From Haladaptatus paucihalophilus DX253 (lineage in GTDB: Archaea; Halobacteriota; Halobacteria; Halobacteriales; Haladaptataceae), in contig NZ_AQXI01000003.1 in the NCBI RefSeq assembly GCF_000376445.1, positions 186,001 to 250,000 of the forward strand: a stretch of 64,000 bases of DNA, read 5' to 3'. Made by a program: the position numbers and the translations under genes. This document shows positions 43,390 to 52,483 of this stretch, in pieces. Each line of letters begins with the position of its first letter. The first letter of the stretch is position 1. The notes below the pieces were generated by a model that was not told the DNA's origin, searched no databases, and worked only from the letters and a program-made list of their open reading frames with translations.

Positions 43390-45111
43390 TCAGCGATTCC
43401 GCTCCCACTCCTCGATGACGATCACGACGCGTTCGTTGAGGGGCATGTCGTCGAACGGTCCCGACGCGTCGGCGGCGGTGAGAACGTCCCGGACCGCGCC
43501 GTCCGCCTCCGCCAGTCGAAAGTCGATACCGCGTTCGTCGAGGTCCTCGGCCAGCGAAGCGAGCATGTCCGCGGCGGTCAGGTCGATGGTCGGTGAGGAA
43601 CGCATGTCGAAGACGACGAGAGAGACGGGCGTCTCGCGGTCGTTCACGGCGTCGATGACCTCGGCGCGGATGGTCGGCGCGTTGGCGAAGAACAACTCGG
43701 CGTCGACGCGGTAGACGAGTACGCCGGGGACGCGCTCGTTTTCGGGGTGGCGCGACAGGTCGCCGAACTCGTCGGACCCCGGAACCCGACCTAACGTGGC
43801 CGTGTTGGGGTACGTCGCACGTCCCACGACGACGAGGAGCGAGACGAACACGCCGATGAACACGCCCGCGAGCATCCCGAAGATGAGAACGCCGAGAAAG
43901 GCGGACGCTGCCGTCACGAACTCCAACGTGTCGAGGCGGTAGATGCGGCGGAGTTCGGGCACGTCGACGAGGCCCGCGACGGCGACGATGACCACCGCCG
44001 CCAACACCGTTTCGGGGAGCGTCGTGAACAGGTCGGTGAAAAAGACGAGGACGAGCGCGAGGACGACGGCGGAGACGCCGCTCACGAGTTGCGTTTCGCC
44101 CCCGATTTCGTCGTTGAGGGCGCTTCTGGACATGCTGCCGCCGACCACGAAGCCGTGACCGAGACCCGCCGCGATGTTCGTGAGGCCGTCGGCGAGCAGT
44201 TCCTGGTCGGCATCGACCCGCTGGTCGTGTCGCCGGGCGAACGTCTCGACGGCACCCATCCCCTCGACGTAGGAGAGCAAGAAGAGCGCGAACGCGAGCG
44301 GAACGAGGTCCGGAAGCGTTCCGGTCGGCGGCGTCGGCATCGAAATCGGCGGCAGTCCGCTCGGAATCCGCCCGACGACCGTGACCCCGCGCCGCTGGAG
44401 ATCTGTCACGGCGACCAGTCCGGTGGCGAGGAGCACGACGATGAGGGCGGTCGGAACGCGCTTCGCGTAGCGTTCGCCGAGGGCGAGCAGAACGAGCGCA
44501 CCCAATCCGATACCGAGCGTCGGGAAATTGGTCGCGCCGAGGTGGGTCACGACGAAGCCGACGCGCTCGAAGAAGGTGCCGCTGGCACCCGAAATCCCGA
44601 CCAGTTTGTCGAGTTGCGTGGCGGTGATGTACAGCGCCGCGCCCGCCGAAAAGCCGGTCAGAACGGACTCGGAGATGAAGTTCACGACGAATCCGAGCCG
44701 GAACAGCCACGCGATGACCGAGATGACTCCGACGAGCACCGTCGTCGCCCCGATGAGCGTCGCGTATTCGGTCAGCGACCCGCCCACGGCCACGGACCCG
44801 ACGCCCGTCGCGACCAGCACGGCGAGCGCGGAGGTGGGGCCGTAGATGACCTGCCGGGAGGTGCCGACGAACACGTAGACGACGAGGGCGAGCAATCCCG
44901 CGTACAGACCGGTTTCGGGCGGGAGTCCGGCCAGCGACGCGTAGGCCATCCCCTCGGGTAGGACCGCGGCGGCGACGGTGATGCCCGCGAGAACGTCGGC
45001 CGGGAGCCACGACCGGTCGTATCTGGGGAGCCAGTCCGCGATGGGAAGGACGGCTTCGACGGGTCCGTTTCGACCGTCGTGCGTGGGGTCCGATTCCATT
45101 CGGTCACTCAC
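43390..45111 (-). CDS. SulP family anion transporter with STAS domain
   Basis: 573 residues. Ten or more membrane segments (residues 30-420) follow the family start WLPRYDRSWLPADVLAGITV and motif AVLPEGMAYASLAGLPPETG. A C-terminal STAS domain (about 440-565) contains RVDAELFFANAPTIRAEVID and VFDMRSSPTIDLTAADMLAS. SulP carriers move sulfate, bicarbonate or other anions, usually with H+ or Na+. It lies three bases after the PrsW gene on the same strand. Confidence 0.92.
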   Translation of the reverse strand: MSDRMESDPTHDGRNGPVEAVLPIADWLPRYDRSWLPADVLAGITVAAAVLPEGMAYASLAGLPPETGLYAGLLALVVYVFVGTSRQVIYGPTSALAVLVATGVGSVAVGGSLTEYATLIGATTVLVGVISVIAWLFRLGFVVNFISESVLTGFSAGAALYITATQLDKLVGISGASGTFFERVGFVVTHLGATNFPTLGIGLGALVLLALGERYAKRVPTALIVVLLATGLVAVTDLQRRGVTVVGRIPSGLPPISMPTPPTGTLPDLVPLAFALFLLSYVEGMGAVETFARRHDQRVDADQELLADGLTNIAAGLGHGFVVGGSMSRSALNDEIGGETQLVSGVSAVVLALVLVFFTDLFTTLPETVLAAVVIVAVAGLVDVPELRRIYRLDTLEFVTAASAFLGVLIFGMLAGVFIGVFVSLLVVVGRATYPNTATLGRVPGSDEFGDLSRHPENERVPGVLVYRVDAELFFANAPTIRAEVIDAVNDRETPVSLVVFDMRSSPTIDLTAADMLASLAEDLDERGIDFRLAEADGAVRDVLTAADASGPFDDMPLNERVVIVIEEWERNR

Positions 45112-45114
45112 CGA

Positions 45115-46074
45115 TTACGACGGGGTTCGCTCCGGGCGCTCCGTCGCCTCCCGATACTTGTGCCGATAGGCCGCTATCTTCCGGTAGAGCAGCGCGAGGA
45201 AGAACCCGTCGTACACGACGACGAAGGCGATGAACGCCACCCCGGAGAGCGGCAGGTACGTCACCAGCGCGTCGTACGTCGCGTGGATGAGCACGGCGAT
45301 GAGGAGGCCCTTCACCACGATGGGACCGCGATTCTCGGGGTTCCCCTTCGCCAAGCCGAGGTAGTAGCCCGCGAACGAGGCGTAGATGACGTGCCCCGGT
45401 CCGACGAACGACCGCTGTGCGGCGGTGCCGACGGCGATGCTGGCGAGCCTCGACATCGGGAGACGTCCCGCCGTGAACAGCGCGTTCGTGATGTACGTGA
45501 AGTTCTCGATGGTGGCGAAGCCGAGTCCGGCGAACGCGCCGAACACCGCGCCGTCGATGGCCGCACCGAGGTACGGCGTCCGATAGGCGTACAGTCGGGA
45601 GGCGAGCCATTTCGAGGTCTCCTCGACCGGCCCGACGACGACGTAGAAGAAGGCGACCGTTCCGACGACCGGAATCAGTTGGAAGACGGGTTGTAAGGTC
45701 GTGTTGAGCAGGGCGGCGAACCCGGCGAACAGCACGCCCAGAAGGAACGTCACCGCCAGCGGCGCGAGGGGTTCGCGCTGCACGTCGTCGCCGTACCAGA
45801 TGAGCGCGGCGAGCACGAACGCCGGGATGACCGACAGGAACGTCAACACGCCAAGCGCCGGTTGCAGGAAAAGGATGAATCCGGTCGCGGCGAGTTGCGC
45901 GACGAACAGCAACACCGCGAGCGCGACGAACACCCGCCGCCAGTTGCCCGTGAGGCCGCGGTAGATGGCCACCGCCGCCCGGTCGGTTCGCGTGCGTTCC
46001 TCCCACGTCGTCACGTCGTAGAGGTCCTCCTCCCCAAGCGACGTCTCTATCAGGTCGTCCTCGCTCCCACCCAT
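45115..46074 (-). CDS. PrsW family intramembrane metalloprotease
   Basis: 319 residues from MGGSEDDLIETSLGEEDLYD. Eight membrane segments are predicted. The catalytic region GPVEETSKWLASRLYAYRTP contains the EExxK motif, and HVIYASFAGYYLGLAKGN and IHATYDALVT supply the conserved His residues. The family cleaves membrane proteins such as anti-sigma factors. It is upstream of and very likely co-transcribed with sulP. Confidence 0.88.
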   Translation of the reverse strand: MGGSEDDLIETSLGEEDLYDVTTWEERTRTDRAAVAIYRGLTGNWRRVFVALAVLLFVAQLAATGFILFLQPALGVLTFLSVIPAFVLAALIWYGDDVQREPLAPLAVTFLLGVLFAGFAALLNTTLQPVFQLIPVVGTVAFFYVVVGPVEETSKWLASRLYAYRTPYLGAAIDGAVFGAFAGLGFATIENFTYITNALFTAGRLPMSRLASIAVGTAAQRSFVGPGHVIYASFAGYYLGLAKGNPENRGPIVVKGLLIAVLIHATYDALVTYLPLSGVAFIAFVVVYDGFFLALLYRKIAAYRHKYREATERPERTPS

Positions 46075-46179
46075 ACATCGTACACGTGACGATTCGTCAT
46101 AACGATTGGTGGCGAAACGAGTCCGCACGGACGAGCGGGCCCATCAGTTTTATTCTCGCGCTCGTCGTTCCACGGTGGC

Positions 46180-46326
46180 ATGGCACTCCTCTCGACCGAA
46201 GAAGCCGACGTGCCGACGCAACCGCCCGAAACCGGACGGGAGGGCGTGAAGATGGTCGCGCTGTGGATACTGCTCGTCGTCGCATTGGTCGTCCTGACGA
46301 GAGGGAGACGCGGGCGTCGGCGGTAG
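46180..46326 (+). CDS. 48-residue single-pass membrane protein
   Basis: The ATG lies about 30 bases after a TATA-like TTTTATTC (46148-46155), a leaderless arrangement. The product starts MALLSTEEADVPTQPPETG, has one membrane helix VALWILLVVALVVLT (about 25-40) and ends RGRRGRRR. Acidic outside, basic inside composition supports a real membrane protein. It is divergent from prsW. No family was recognised. Confidence 0.6.
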   Translation: MALLSTEEADVPTQPPETGREGVKMVALWILLVVALVVLTRGRRGRRR

Positions 46327-46487
46327 GTCTCCCGCCGTTTTCGACGGGACAGAGCTTTGACCGTTCCGAGCGTTTTCACACGCCGACAGCGAACACCAAC
46401 GGGGGAACGGAACGGTCGCTGTCGGGGGAGAAGGGTGAGAGTGAATCGGTCGAATTCGAGGAAGGAATCGTCCCGGAGAGAAGTCCC

Positions 46488-48080
46488 ATGACCGACGAAG
46501 AGGAATCCATCACGGTCTGGCAACCGCTTCGGGAACCAGTCTTCCGAGCGATGTGGACGGCGGCGCTCGTGTCGAACGTCGGGACGTGGATGCAGAACGT
46601 CGGCGCGGCGTGGCTTATGACCTCGCTCACCACCTCGGCCCTGTTCGTCGCGTTGGTGCAGACGGCGACGACACTCCCCGTCGTTGTCGTCTCCCTTCCA
46701 GCGGGTGCCATCGGCGACATCGTGGACAGACGCTGGCTCCTGCTTTCGATACAGGTATGGATGCTCGTCACCGCCGGACTCCTCGGCGTGCTGACCGCGA
46801 CTGGACAAACGACGCCGTGGATACTGTTGCTCCTCACGTTCTCGCTCGGGTTTGGGACGGCGTTCATGAACCCGACGTGGCAGGCGATTCAACCCGAGTT
46901 GGTGTCGCGGGACGAACTCCCGGCCGCGATTTCGCTCGGTGCCGTTGGCTTCAACATCGCCAGGGCGGTCGGGCCAGCGGTCGGCGGCCTCATCCTCGCA
47001 GCGACCGGAGCGGCCACGGTATTCCTGCTCAACGCGCTCTCGTTCCTCGCCGTGCTCGTCGTCGTGTATCGGTGGCGTCGTGAGCCGTCACCCTCCGAAC
47101 TGCCGCCCGAGCGGGTTTCGGAGTCGATACGTCGGGGCGTTCGGTTCGTCCGCAACGACCGCGGTCTCAGGTCCGTGCTGGCGCGGACGCTGACGTTCAT
47201 CTTCTTCGCCAGCGCGATTTGGGCGCTGTTGCCCCTCCTCGTCCGCAATCAACTCGGCCTCGGTGCGAGCGGATACGGCCTCGTGCTCGGCGTGACCGGC
47301 CTCGGGTCGGCGGCGGGAATTACCGTCCTCGAACGGGCGCGACAGCGGTACACCACGAATCAGGTCGTCCTCGGCGCGTCCGCGCTGTTCGCCGCCGTGC
47401 TGGTGGTGCTCGGAACCGTCCACGTCGTCGCCGTCGCTCTCGTCGCCGTCGCCGTGGGTGGAATCGCGTGGATTTCCGTGCTGTCGAGCCTGAACACGGC
47501 GGTACAGACGCTCTCGCCGGAATGGGTTCGCGCCCGGACACTCTCCGTGTACATGCTCTTCTTCCTCGGCGGAATGGCAATCGGCGGGTTGGCGTGGGGC
47601 GCGGTGGCCGACTATCTCGGCACACCAGAAACGCTCGTCGCGGCGGGTGCGGGGTTGTTCGTCGGACTCGTGGGTGCGATTCGCTGGCGGTTCCCTGTCA
47701 CAGACGACCTCGATTTGCGCCCGTCCGCCCACTGGCCCGACCCGGAAACAGCGTTCGACCCGAACCCCGAATCGGGACCGGTACTCGTCAGCGTCGAGTA
47801 CCGAATCGACCCGACGACGACGGCGGCGTTCTTCGACGCCATGCAGGAGTTGGAGACGGTCCGACGACGAAACGGCGCGCGTTACTGGGGCGTGTTCCGC
47901 GACACGACGACGCCGGACCGATACGTCGAGGTCTACCTCACCGGCACGTGGATGGCTCATCTCCGCGAACACGAGCGCGTATCGGTGGCGGACCGGGAGA
48001 TACAGGAACGAGCGGCGTCTTTCCATGTCGGCGAGGGACCGCCGACCGTCTCTCACTTCGTTTCGGAGATGGACGGGTGA
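46488..48080 (+). CDS. MFS exporter, MFS_3 / EntS-like, with C-terminal soluble domain
   Basis: 530 residues from MTDEEESITVWQPLREPVFR; the upstream open frame was rejected as low-complexity non-coding. Twelve membrane segments span residues 20-405 (MWTAALVSNVGTWMQNVGAA at the start). A C-terminal domain (about 430-530, VEYRIDPTTTAAFFDAMQEL) resembles a monooxygenase-like ferredoxin fold usual in MFS_3 proteins. EntS relatives export siderophores, so an iron link is possible but no iron box was seen here. Confidence 0.85.
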   Translation: MTDEEESITVWQPLREPVFRAMWTAALVSNVGTWMQNVGAAWLMTSLTTSALFVALVQTATTLPVVVVSLPAGAIGDIVDRRWLLLSIQVWMLVTAGLLGVLTATGQTTPWILLLLTFSLGFGTAFMNPTWQAIQPELVSRDELPAAISLGAVGFNIARAVGPAVGGLILAATGAATVFLLNALSFLAVLVVVYRWRREPSPSELPPERVSESIRRGVRFVRNDRGLRSVLARTLTFIFFASAIWALLPLLVRNQLGLGASGYGLVLGVTGLGSAAGITVLERARQRYTTNQVVLGASALFAAVLVVLGTVHVVAVALVAVAVGGIAWISVLSSLNTAVQTLSPEWVRARTLSVYMLFFLGGMAIGGLAWGAVADYLGTPETLVAAGAGLFVGLVGAIRWRFPVTDDLDLRPSAHWPDPETAFDPNPESGPVLVSVEYRIDPTTTAAFFDAMQELETVRRRNGARYWGVFRDTTTPDRYVEVYLTGTWMAHLREHERVSVADREIQERAASFHVGEGPPTVSHFVSEMDG

Positions 48081-48201
48081 AGGAGGCCGGATGGACGATA
48101 GAGGGGTGGCCGGTTCACCGCCGGAGAACAAGGCTCGGGTACGTCAGGAACGAACGTGGCGGATGGCGAATATTTATCTTCGACACGAACGCCGATTACG
48201 T

Positions 48202-48258
48202 ATGCGCCCTCCAACGCGGAACGAACGTCTCGGTCGTACCGGCGGTGGTCACGCGTGA
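48202..48258 (+). CDS. Short leader reading frame overlapping the next start
   Basis: An 18-codon frame MRPPTRNERLGRTGGGHA begins 28 bases after TATA-like AATATTTATC (48169-48178), the exact leaderless position. Its TGA shares bases with the GTG start of the membrane protein (GTGA). It could be a leader peptide that couples translation. Alternatively the frame is incidental. Confidence 0.4.
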   Translation: MRPPTRNERLGRTGGGHA

Positions 48259-49088
48259 GTTTCGGCGACTACCTGTCGGACGGATTCGACCGCCTCGGAA
48301 CGCTGTTACCGCTGGCGCTCGTCCCGCTATTTGCGACGTTTCTCCACCTCGATAACATCCGAAGAGCGACGAGTTTCACCGGCTATCACTTGGGGGCGAC
48401 GTTTCGCTTTCCGACGGCGATTCCGACGTTCTGGACGTTCGTGAGCCTCCCGAATCAGGGGGTCGGCGTCCACGTCTCGCCGACGATGTACTTCGCGCCG
48501 GTCACCATCGTCGTCGAGAGCGTCCTCGCGGCAGGCTATCTGGGGAGCGTCCGCGACGCCATCGAAACCGGACGCTACGACTTCGCCCGGAACGCGAAGG
48601 AGTACTTCGTCCCCCTACTCGGCTACACGCTCCTCGTGTGGGCCGTCCTGCTGGTGGCGTTCGGCGTGGGAGTGGCGTTCGCGCCGCTGCTCTTCGTCGC
48701 GCTTCCCGTGATGTTGATACTCAGCTACCTGTTCTACGGCACGCCGTTCCTCGTCGTCGTGGACGACTGCTCGCTGGGGGAGGCGCTCCGGCGGAGCAAC
48801 GACCTCGCCGTCGGCGGTTCGGACGCGGACACGACCTACGGTTCGTTCGGCGTCGGCTACCTCGTCTTCGTGTTCGTGGCGTCGCTGGTCGGAACGCTGT
48901 TCATCAATCTCGGAGTCGTCGGGGTCGTCCTCGGCGCGGTTCTCTCGGCACCCGTCGCGCTCGCGCTGACGGCGGCGACCGTCGAATTCTTCGTCGACCT
49001 CGGGGGGCCGAACCGCGATTCCACCGACCGGCCGCCGGAGGACCGCCCACCGACCGAACGTCCGCCGACGGAGCGGTTCGACTACTGA
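48255..49088 (+). CDS. Haloarchaeal multi-pass membrane protein, unknown function
   Basis: 277 residues from GTG 48255 (SFGDYLSDGFDRLGTLLPLA). No in-frame start exists between the likely transcription start near 48200 and this GTG, so initiation probably depends on the preceding short frame. Five to six membrane segments with YFVPLLGYTLLVWAVLLVAF and SYLFYGTPFLVVVDDCSLGE resemble the DUF7847-like group. The C-terminus has Pro-rich repeats of DRPPEDRPPTERPPTER. Confidence 0.65.
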   Translation: MSFGDYLSDGFDRLGTLLPLALVPLFATFLHLDNIRRATSFTGYHLGATFRFPTAIPTFWTFVSLPNQGVGVHVSPTMYFAPVTIVVESVLAAGYLGSVRDAIETGRYDFARNAKEYFVPLLGYTLLVWAVLLVAFGVGVAFAPLLFVALPVMLILSYLFYGTPFLVVVDDCSLGEALRRSNDLAVGGSDADTTYGSFGVGYLVFVFVASLVGTLFINLGVVGVVLGAVLSAPVALALTAATVEFFVDLGGPNRDSTDRPPEDRPPTERPPTERFDY

Positions 49089-49142
49089 CCACTTCGTCGG
49101 CGAGTCTGGGCGCTTATCACGGTCGCCACCGAACGGGCGGGC

Positions 49143-49208
49143 ATGAACGATGCAGTCGGAAACGACCGGTATCCCTCCGGCCGGAGGTCGGTGACGGATG
49201 AGAAATAG
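49143..49208 (+). CDS. Short leader reading frame overlapping the galK start
   Basis: A 21-codon frame MNDAVGNDRYPSGRRSVTDE(K) begins 28 bases after TATA-like CGCTTATCAC (49111-49120) and ends inside galK at 49208, overlapping its ATG at 49198. The galK ribosome site GGAGGTCGGTGA lies inside it. It is the second such arrangement in 1 kb. Confidence 0.35.
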   Translation: MNDAVGNDRYPSGRRSVTDEK

Positions 49209-50382
49209 CGAACCGGCCGACCTCGCCGAGGTCGTGACCGAGCGGTTCGGCGGCGACGGGGCGGACGTGACGGTGGCGTCGGCCCCCGGCCGGGTCAACC
49301 TCATCGGCGGACACACGGATTACAACGACGGCTTCGTCCTCCCCGTCGCCATCGACCGCCGGACCGCGGTCGCCGCGAGACCCCGCACCGACCGCACCGT
49401 CCGGGTGTTTTCGACGAACGTCGGCGAGACGCGGACGTTCTCGCTCGACGCGCCCGCGACCGAGGAATCGTCGTGGGTCGGCTACGTCGAAGGGGTCGCT
49501 CGCTCGCTGGCCGACGAAGCGCCGTCCCCCGTTTCCGGCCTCGACCTCGCGGTACGGGGTAACGTACCGATGGGCGGCGGGCTGTCCTCGTCGGCGTCGC
49601 TCGAACTGGCGGCCGCGACCGCGCTGAACGAAACGTGGACTCTCGGTCACGACCGGACGGAACTCGCGGACCGCTGTTGGCGGGTCGAACGTGAGTTCGT
49701 CGGCGTCGAGTGCGGCATCATGGACCAGTTCGTGGTCGCGCTCGGGGAATCGGACCGGGCGCTGTTTCTCGACTGCCGGACGCGTGAGTACGAACGGTAC
49801 CCTCTCGACGGAGACGTTCGGGTCGTCGTGACGAACACGAACGTCGAACACGAGTTGGTCGATTCGGCGTACAACGAGCGAGTCGCGCAGTGTCGGGAGG
49901 GCGTCGAACTGCTCGCCGAGTCGCTGTCGCACGACGTGAACGCGCTCCGGGACGTGTCCGTGGCCGAGTTCGAGGAGCGAGCGGAAACGCTTCCGGGGAC
50001 GGTGCGAGACCGCTGTGAACACGTCGTCCGCGAGAACGAACGAGTGAAGACGGCCGCGAACGCCCTCGAAACCGGCGACATGGAGCGCGTCGGGGCGTTG
50101 ATGGGCGAGTCCCACCGAAGCCTCCGCGATTCGTACGAAGTCAGCTGCGAGGAGCTGGATTTCGTGGTCGAAACCGCCGAGTCGGTCGATGCCGAACTCG
50201 GGTCACGCATGACCGGGGCCGGATTCGGCGGTTGTGTTGTGAGCCTCGTCCGGTCGGATTCGGTCGAATCGTTCACGGAGACGGTTCGAGCGGCGTACGC
50301 CGCGGAGACCGGCATCGAACCCGACATCTTCCCGTGTGCGGTTGGTGACGGCGCACGGGTCGAGAACGGGCCGTCGGAGTGA
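49198..50382 (+). CDS. galK: Galactokinase
   Basis: 394 residues. The galactokinase signature GRVNLIGGHTDYND is near residue 30. The GHMP ATP-binding motif NVPMGGGLSSSASLELAAAT is near 125, and the third motif GSRMTGAGFGGCVVSL near 345. ECGIMDQFVVALG provides the catalytic Asp region. It phosphorylates galactose at C1 in the Leloir pathway. No other Leloir genes adjoin. Confidence 0.93.
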   Translation: MRNSEPADLAEVVTERFGGDGADVTVASAPGRVNLIGGHTDYNDGFVLPVAIDRRTAVAARPRTDRTVRVFSTNVGETRTFSLDAPATEESSWVGYVEGVARSLADEAPSPVSGLDLAVRGNVPMGGGLSSSASLELAAATALNETWTLGHDRTELADRCWRVEREFVGVECGIMDQFVVALGESDRALFLDCRTREYERYPLDGDVRVVVTNTNVEHELVDSAYNERVAQCREGVELLAESLSHDVNALRDVSVAEFEERAETLPGTVRDRCEHVVRENERVKTAANALETGDMERVGALMGESHRSLRDSYEVSCEELDFVVETAESVDAELGSRMTGAGFGGCVVSLVRSDSVESFTETVRAAYAAETGIEPDIFPCAVGDGARVENGPSE

Positions 50383-50504
50383 CGGGTGTCGGACGATTGG
50401 CGATAGCCGACGGACGACAGCGACGAGTGACGGGCGGCGGACGACGGTTTGACTCGTCGTCCGTGCCCATGAGAACTATCTTCCCGCCGGGCGTATCTGG
50501 GGGC

Positions 50505-51161
50505 ATGACGGAGATACTGCCGGACGAGACGAAGCGCTTCCTTCGTGCCGCAATCGCCGACCCCGACGAAACGCTACAGGAGATGGAAGAGCGCGGCGAG
50601 GACTTCCCGACCGTCGGGCGCGACGTGGGGCAGTTCCTGCGGGTGCTCGCGTACGCCGTGGACGCGGAGCGAATCTTCGAGTTCGGGTCCGGATTCGGCT
50701 ACTCCGCCTACTGGTTCGCCGAGGCGCTGCCCGAGGACGGCGAAATCGTCCTCACGGAGTTCGACGACGACGAACTCCGCGAGGCGCGCGATTACCTCGA
50801 ACGGGGCGGGTTCGCGGACCGCGCCGTCTTCGAGAACGGCGACGCGAACGAAATCGTCGAGCGTCACGACGGTCCCTTCGACGTGGTGCTCATCGACCAC
50901 AACAAGGACGGCTACCCGGAAGCGTGGGACGCGATTCGGGAGAAAGTCGCACCCGGCGGCGTCGTCATCGCCGACAACGCGATGGTTAGCGGGATACAGG
51001 ACTTCGACGCGATTCTCGCCGCCATGGAGGGCGAAGACCCCGAGATGGACGCCGAAACCCGCGGCATCGCGGAGTACCTGCTGGCGGTGCGCGACGACCC
51101 GGATTTCGAAACCTCCGTCGTCCCGCTCGGCGAGGGTATCGCGGTGAGCTATCGGCGCTGA
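50505..51161 (+). CDS. SAM-dependent O-methyltransferase (class I, catechol-type)
   Basis: 218 residues from MTEILPDETKRFLRAAIADP; an ATG 12 codons earlier is possible. The SAM-binding motif I is IFEFGSGFGYSAYWFAEALP near residue 60. The region VVLIDHNKDGYPEAWDAIRE and GGVVIADNAMVSG matches the metal-dependent methyltransferase_3 family. The acceptor is unknown. It follows galK by 122 bases and is convergent with hflX. Confidence 0.85.
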   Translation: MTEILPDETKRFLRAAIADPDETLQEMEERGEDFPTVGRDVGQFLRVLAYAVDAERIFEFGSGFGYSAYWFAEALPEDGEIVLTEFDDDELREARDYLERGGFADRAVFENGDANEIVERHDGPFDVVLIDHNKDGYPEAWDAIREKVAPGGVVIADNAMVSGIQDFDAILAAMEGEDPEMDAETRGIAEYLLAVRDDPDFETSVVPLGEGIAVSYRR

Positions 51162-51190
51162 AACGCGAGGGGTTCGGGTTCGGCGTGTTC

Positions 51191-52483
51191 CTACGTGTCG
51201 GTCGCCGAAACCTCGTTCGCCTTCGCTTTCGCTCGTTCGACGACCGACGGACGGCCGCGTATCGTCGCGGAGACGGTTCCGTCCGCGTAATCGACGCGCT
51301 CGACCGTCACGCGGTCGTGGAGCCACGACACGACGGACATCGCGTCGGAACAGTTCGGCATCGTCAGGTCCGCCGTGGCGGTCGGAAGGCGTTCGTACAC
51401 CACGTCGGTCAGTTGGTCCACGTTCGTGTCGTTCGTGACGCTGATGGGAATCGGCATGGGAGCCAACTCCGAGACCGCTTCGAGGCGCCCTTCTCGCTCG
51501 TCCTCGTCGAGCAGGTCGATTTTGTTGAGCGCCACGATGACGGATTCGGGTTCGACGCCTTGGGACGAAAGGACGTCGAGCGAGACGCGGAGTTTCGACC
51601 GAAGGTCCGAAAGGGGGTCGCTCCCGTCCGCGACGAGGACGACGACATCGGCGGCCGCCGCCTCGGAGAGGGTGTCGCTGAACGATTTCACGAGCCAGTG
51701 TGGGAGTTCCTGCACGAAGCCGACCGTATCGGTCACGAGGACCGGTCGGCCGTCGATTGTCGTCCGACGCGTCGTGGTTTCGAGCGTCTTGAAGAGGCGG
51801 TCCTCTATCGCCGCCGTCGCGTTCTTATCCGAGTGGTCCGGCTCGGCACTCGACAGGTTGAGTTCGTCCGCGAGTCGGTGCAGGAGGGTCGATTTCCCGG
51901 CGTTCGTGTACCCCGCGATGGTCACGAGGTCGAAACCCTGCTCCCGACGCCGCTCGCGGAACCGTTCCGCCGGACTCGGCAGTTCGTCGAGTTTCCGTTC
52001 GAGTTCCCGAATGCGTTTTTCGGCGTCGTGGACGCGCGTTCCCGTCTCCAGCATGACGTTCATGCGTTGCGGGTCGGACTCGGCCTTGATACGCGGGAGT
52101 TCGTACTTCAGGCGCGCGAGTTCGACCTGCAACTGCGCCGGTTTGGTGCTCGCCTGCTCGCCGAAGATTTCGAGGATGAGGCGGTATCGGTCGTAGAGTC
52201 GGGGTTCGTCGGGAAGGGCGTCCCGGAGTTGCTTCGTCTGTCCGGGCGTGAGTTCGTCGTCGACGACGACGAGGCGAGCGCCGGTGTCGGCCGCGTCGTC
52301 CGTGAGTTCCTCGACTTTCCCGGCACCGAGATACGTTCCGGGGTCTTCCGCGCGTGTTTGCGTCACTTCGCCGACGACCTCGTACCCCGCCGCGGAGACG
52401 AGGGCGGTGATTTCGTCGGTTTCGACCGGCGCGCTGTCGGCGCGTTTGGCAACGAGTGCTGGTGGTGTTGAACTATCTGTCAT
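51191..52483 (-). CDS. hflX: GTPase HflX
   Basis: 430 residues. The N-terminal HflX domain includes DPGTYLGAGKVEELTDDAAD and VVVDDELTPGQTKQLRDALP, and is followed by a coiled helix (EKRIRELERKLDELP). The G domain has P-loop VTIAGYTNAGKSTLLHRLAD, switch II DTVGFVQELP and NKID. HflX splits stalled or stressed ribosomes. The mRNA probably has a leader of about 165 nt with a strong hairpin (52591-52608). Confidence 0.93.
   Translation of the reverse strand: MTDSSTPPALVAKRADSAPVETDEITALVSAAGYEVVGEVTQTRAEDPGTYLGAGKVEELTDDAADTGARLVVVDDELTPGQTKQLRDALPDEPRLYDRYRLILEIFGEQASTKPAQLQVELARLKYELPRIKAESDPQRMNVMLETGTRVHDAEKRIRELERKLDELPSPAERFRERRREQGFDLVTIAGYTNAGKSTLLHRLADELNLSSAEPDHSDKNATAAIEDRLFKTLETTTRRTTIDGRPVLVTDTVGFVQELPHWLVKSFSDTLSEAAAADVVVLVADGSDPLSDLRSKLRVSLDVLSSQGVEPESVIVALNKIDLLDEDEREGRLEAVSELAPMPIPISVTNDTNVDQLTDVVYERLPTATADLTMPNCSDAMSVVSWLHDRVTVERVDYADGTVSATIRGRPSVVERAKAKANEVSATDT

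Noticed and set aside
46086-46487. 134-codon N-terminal extension of the MFS exporter
   Set aside because: It overlaps the small membrane protein gene in another frame, is low in hydrophobic character, and the family starts at MTDEEES.
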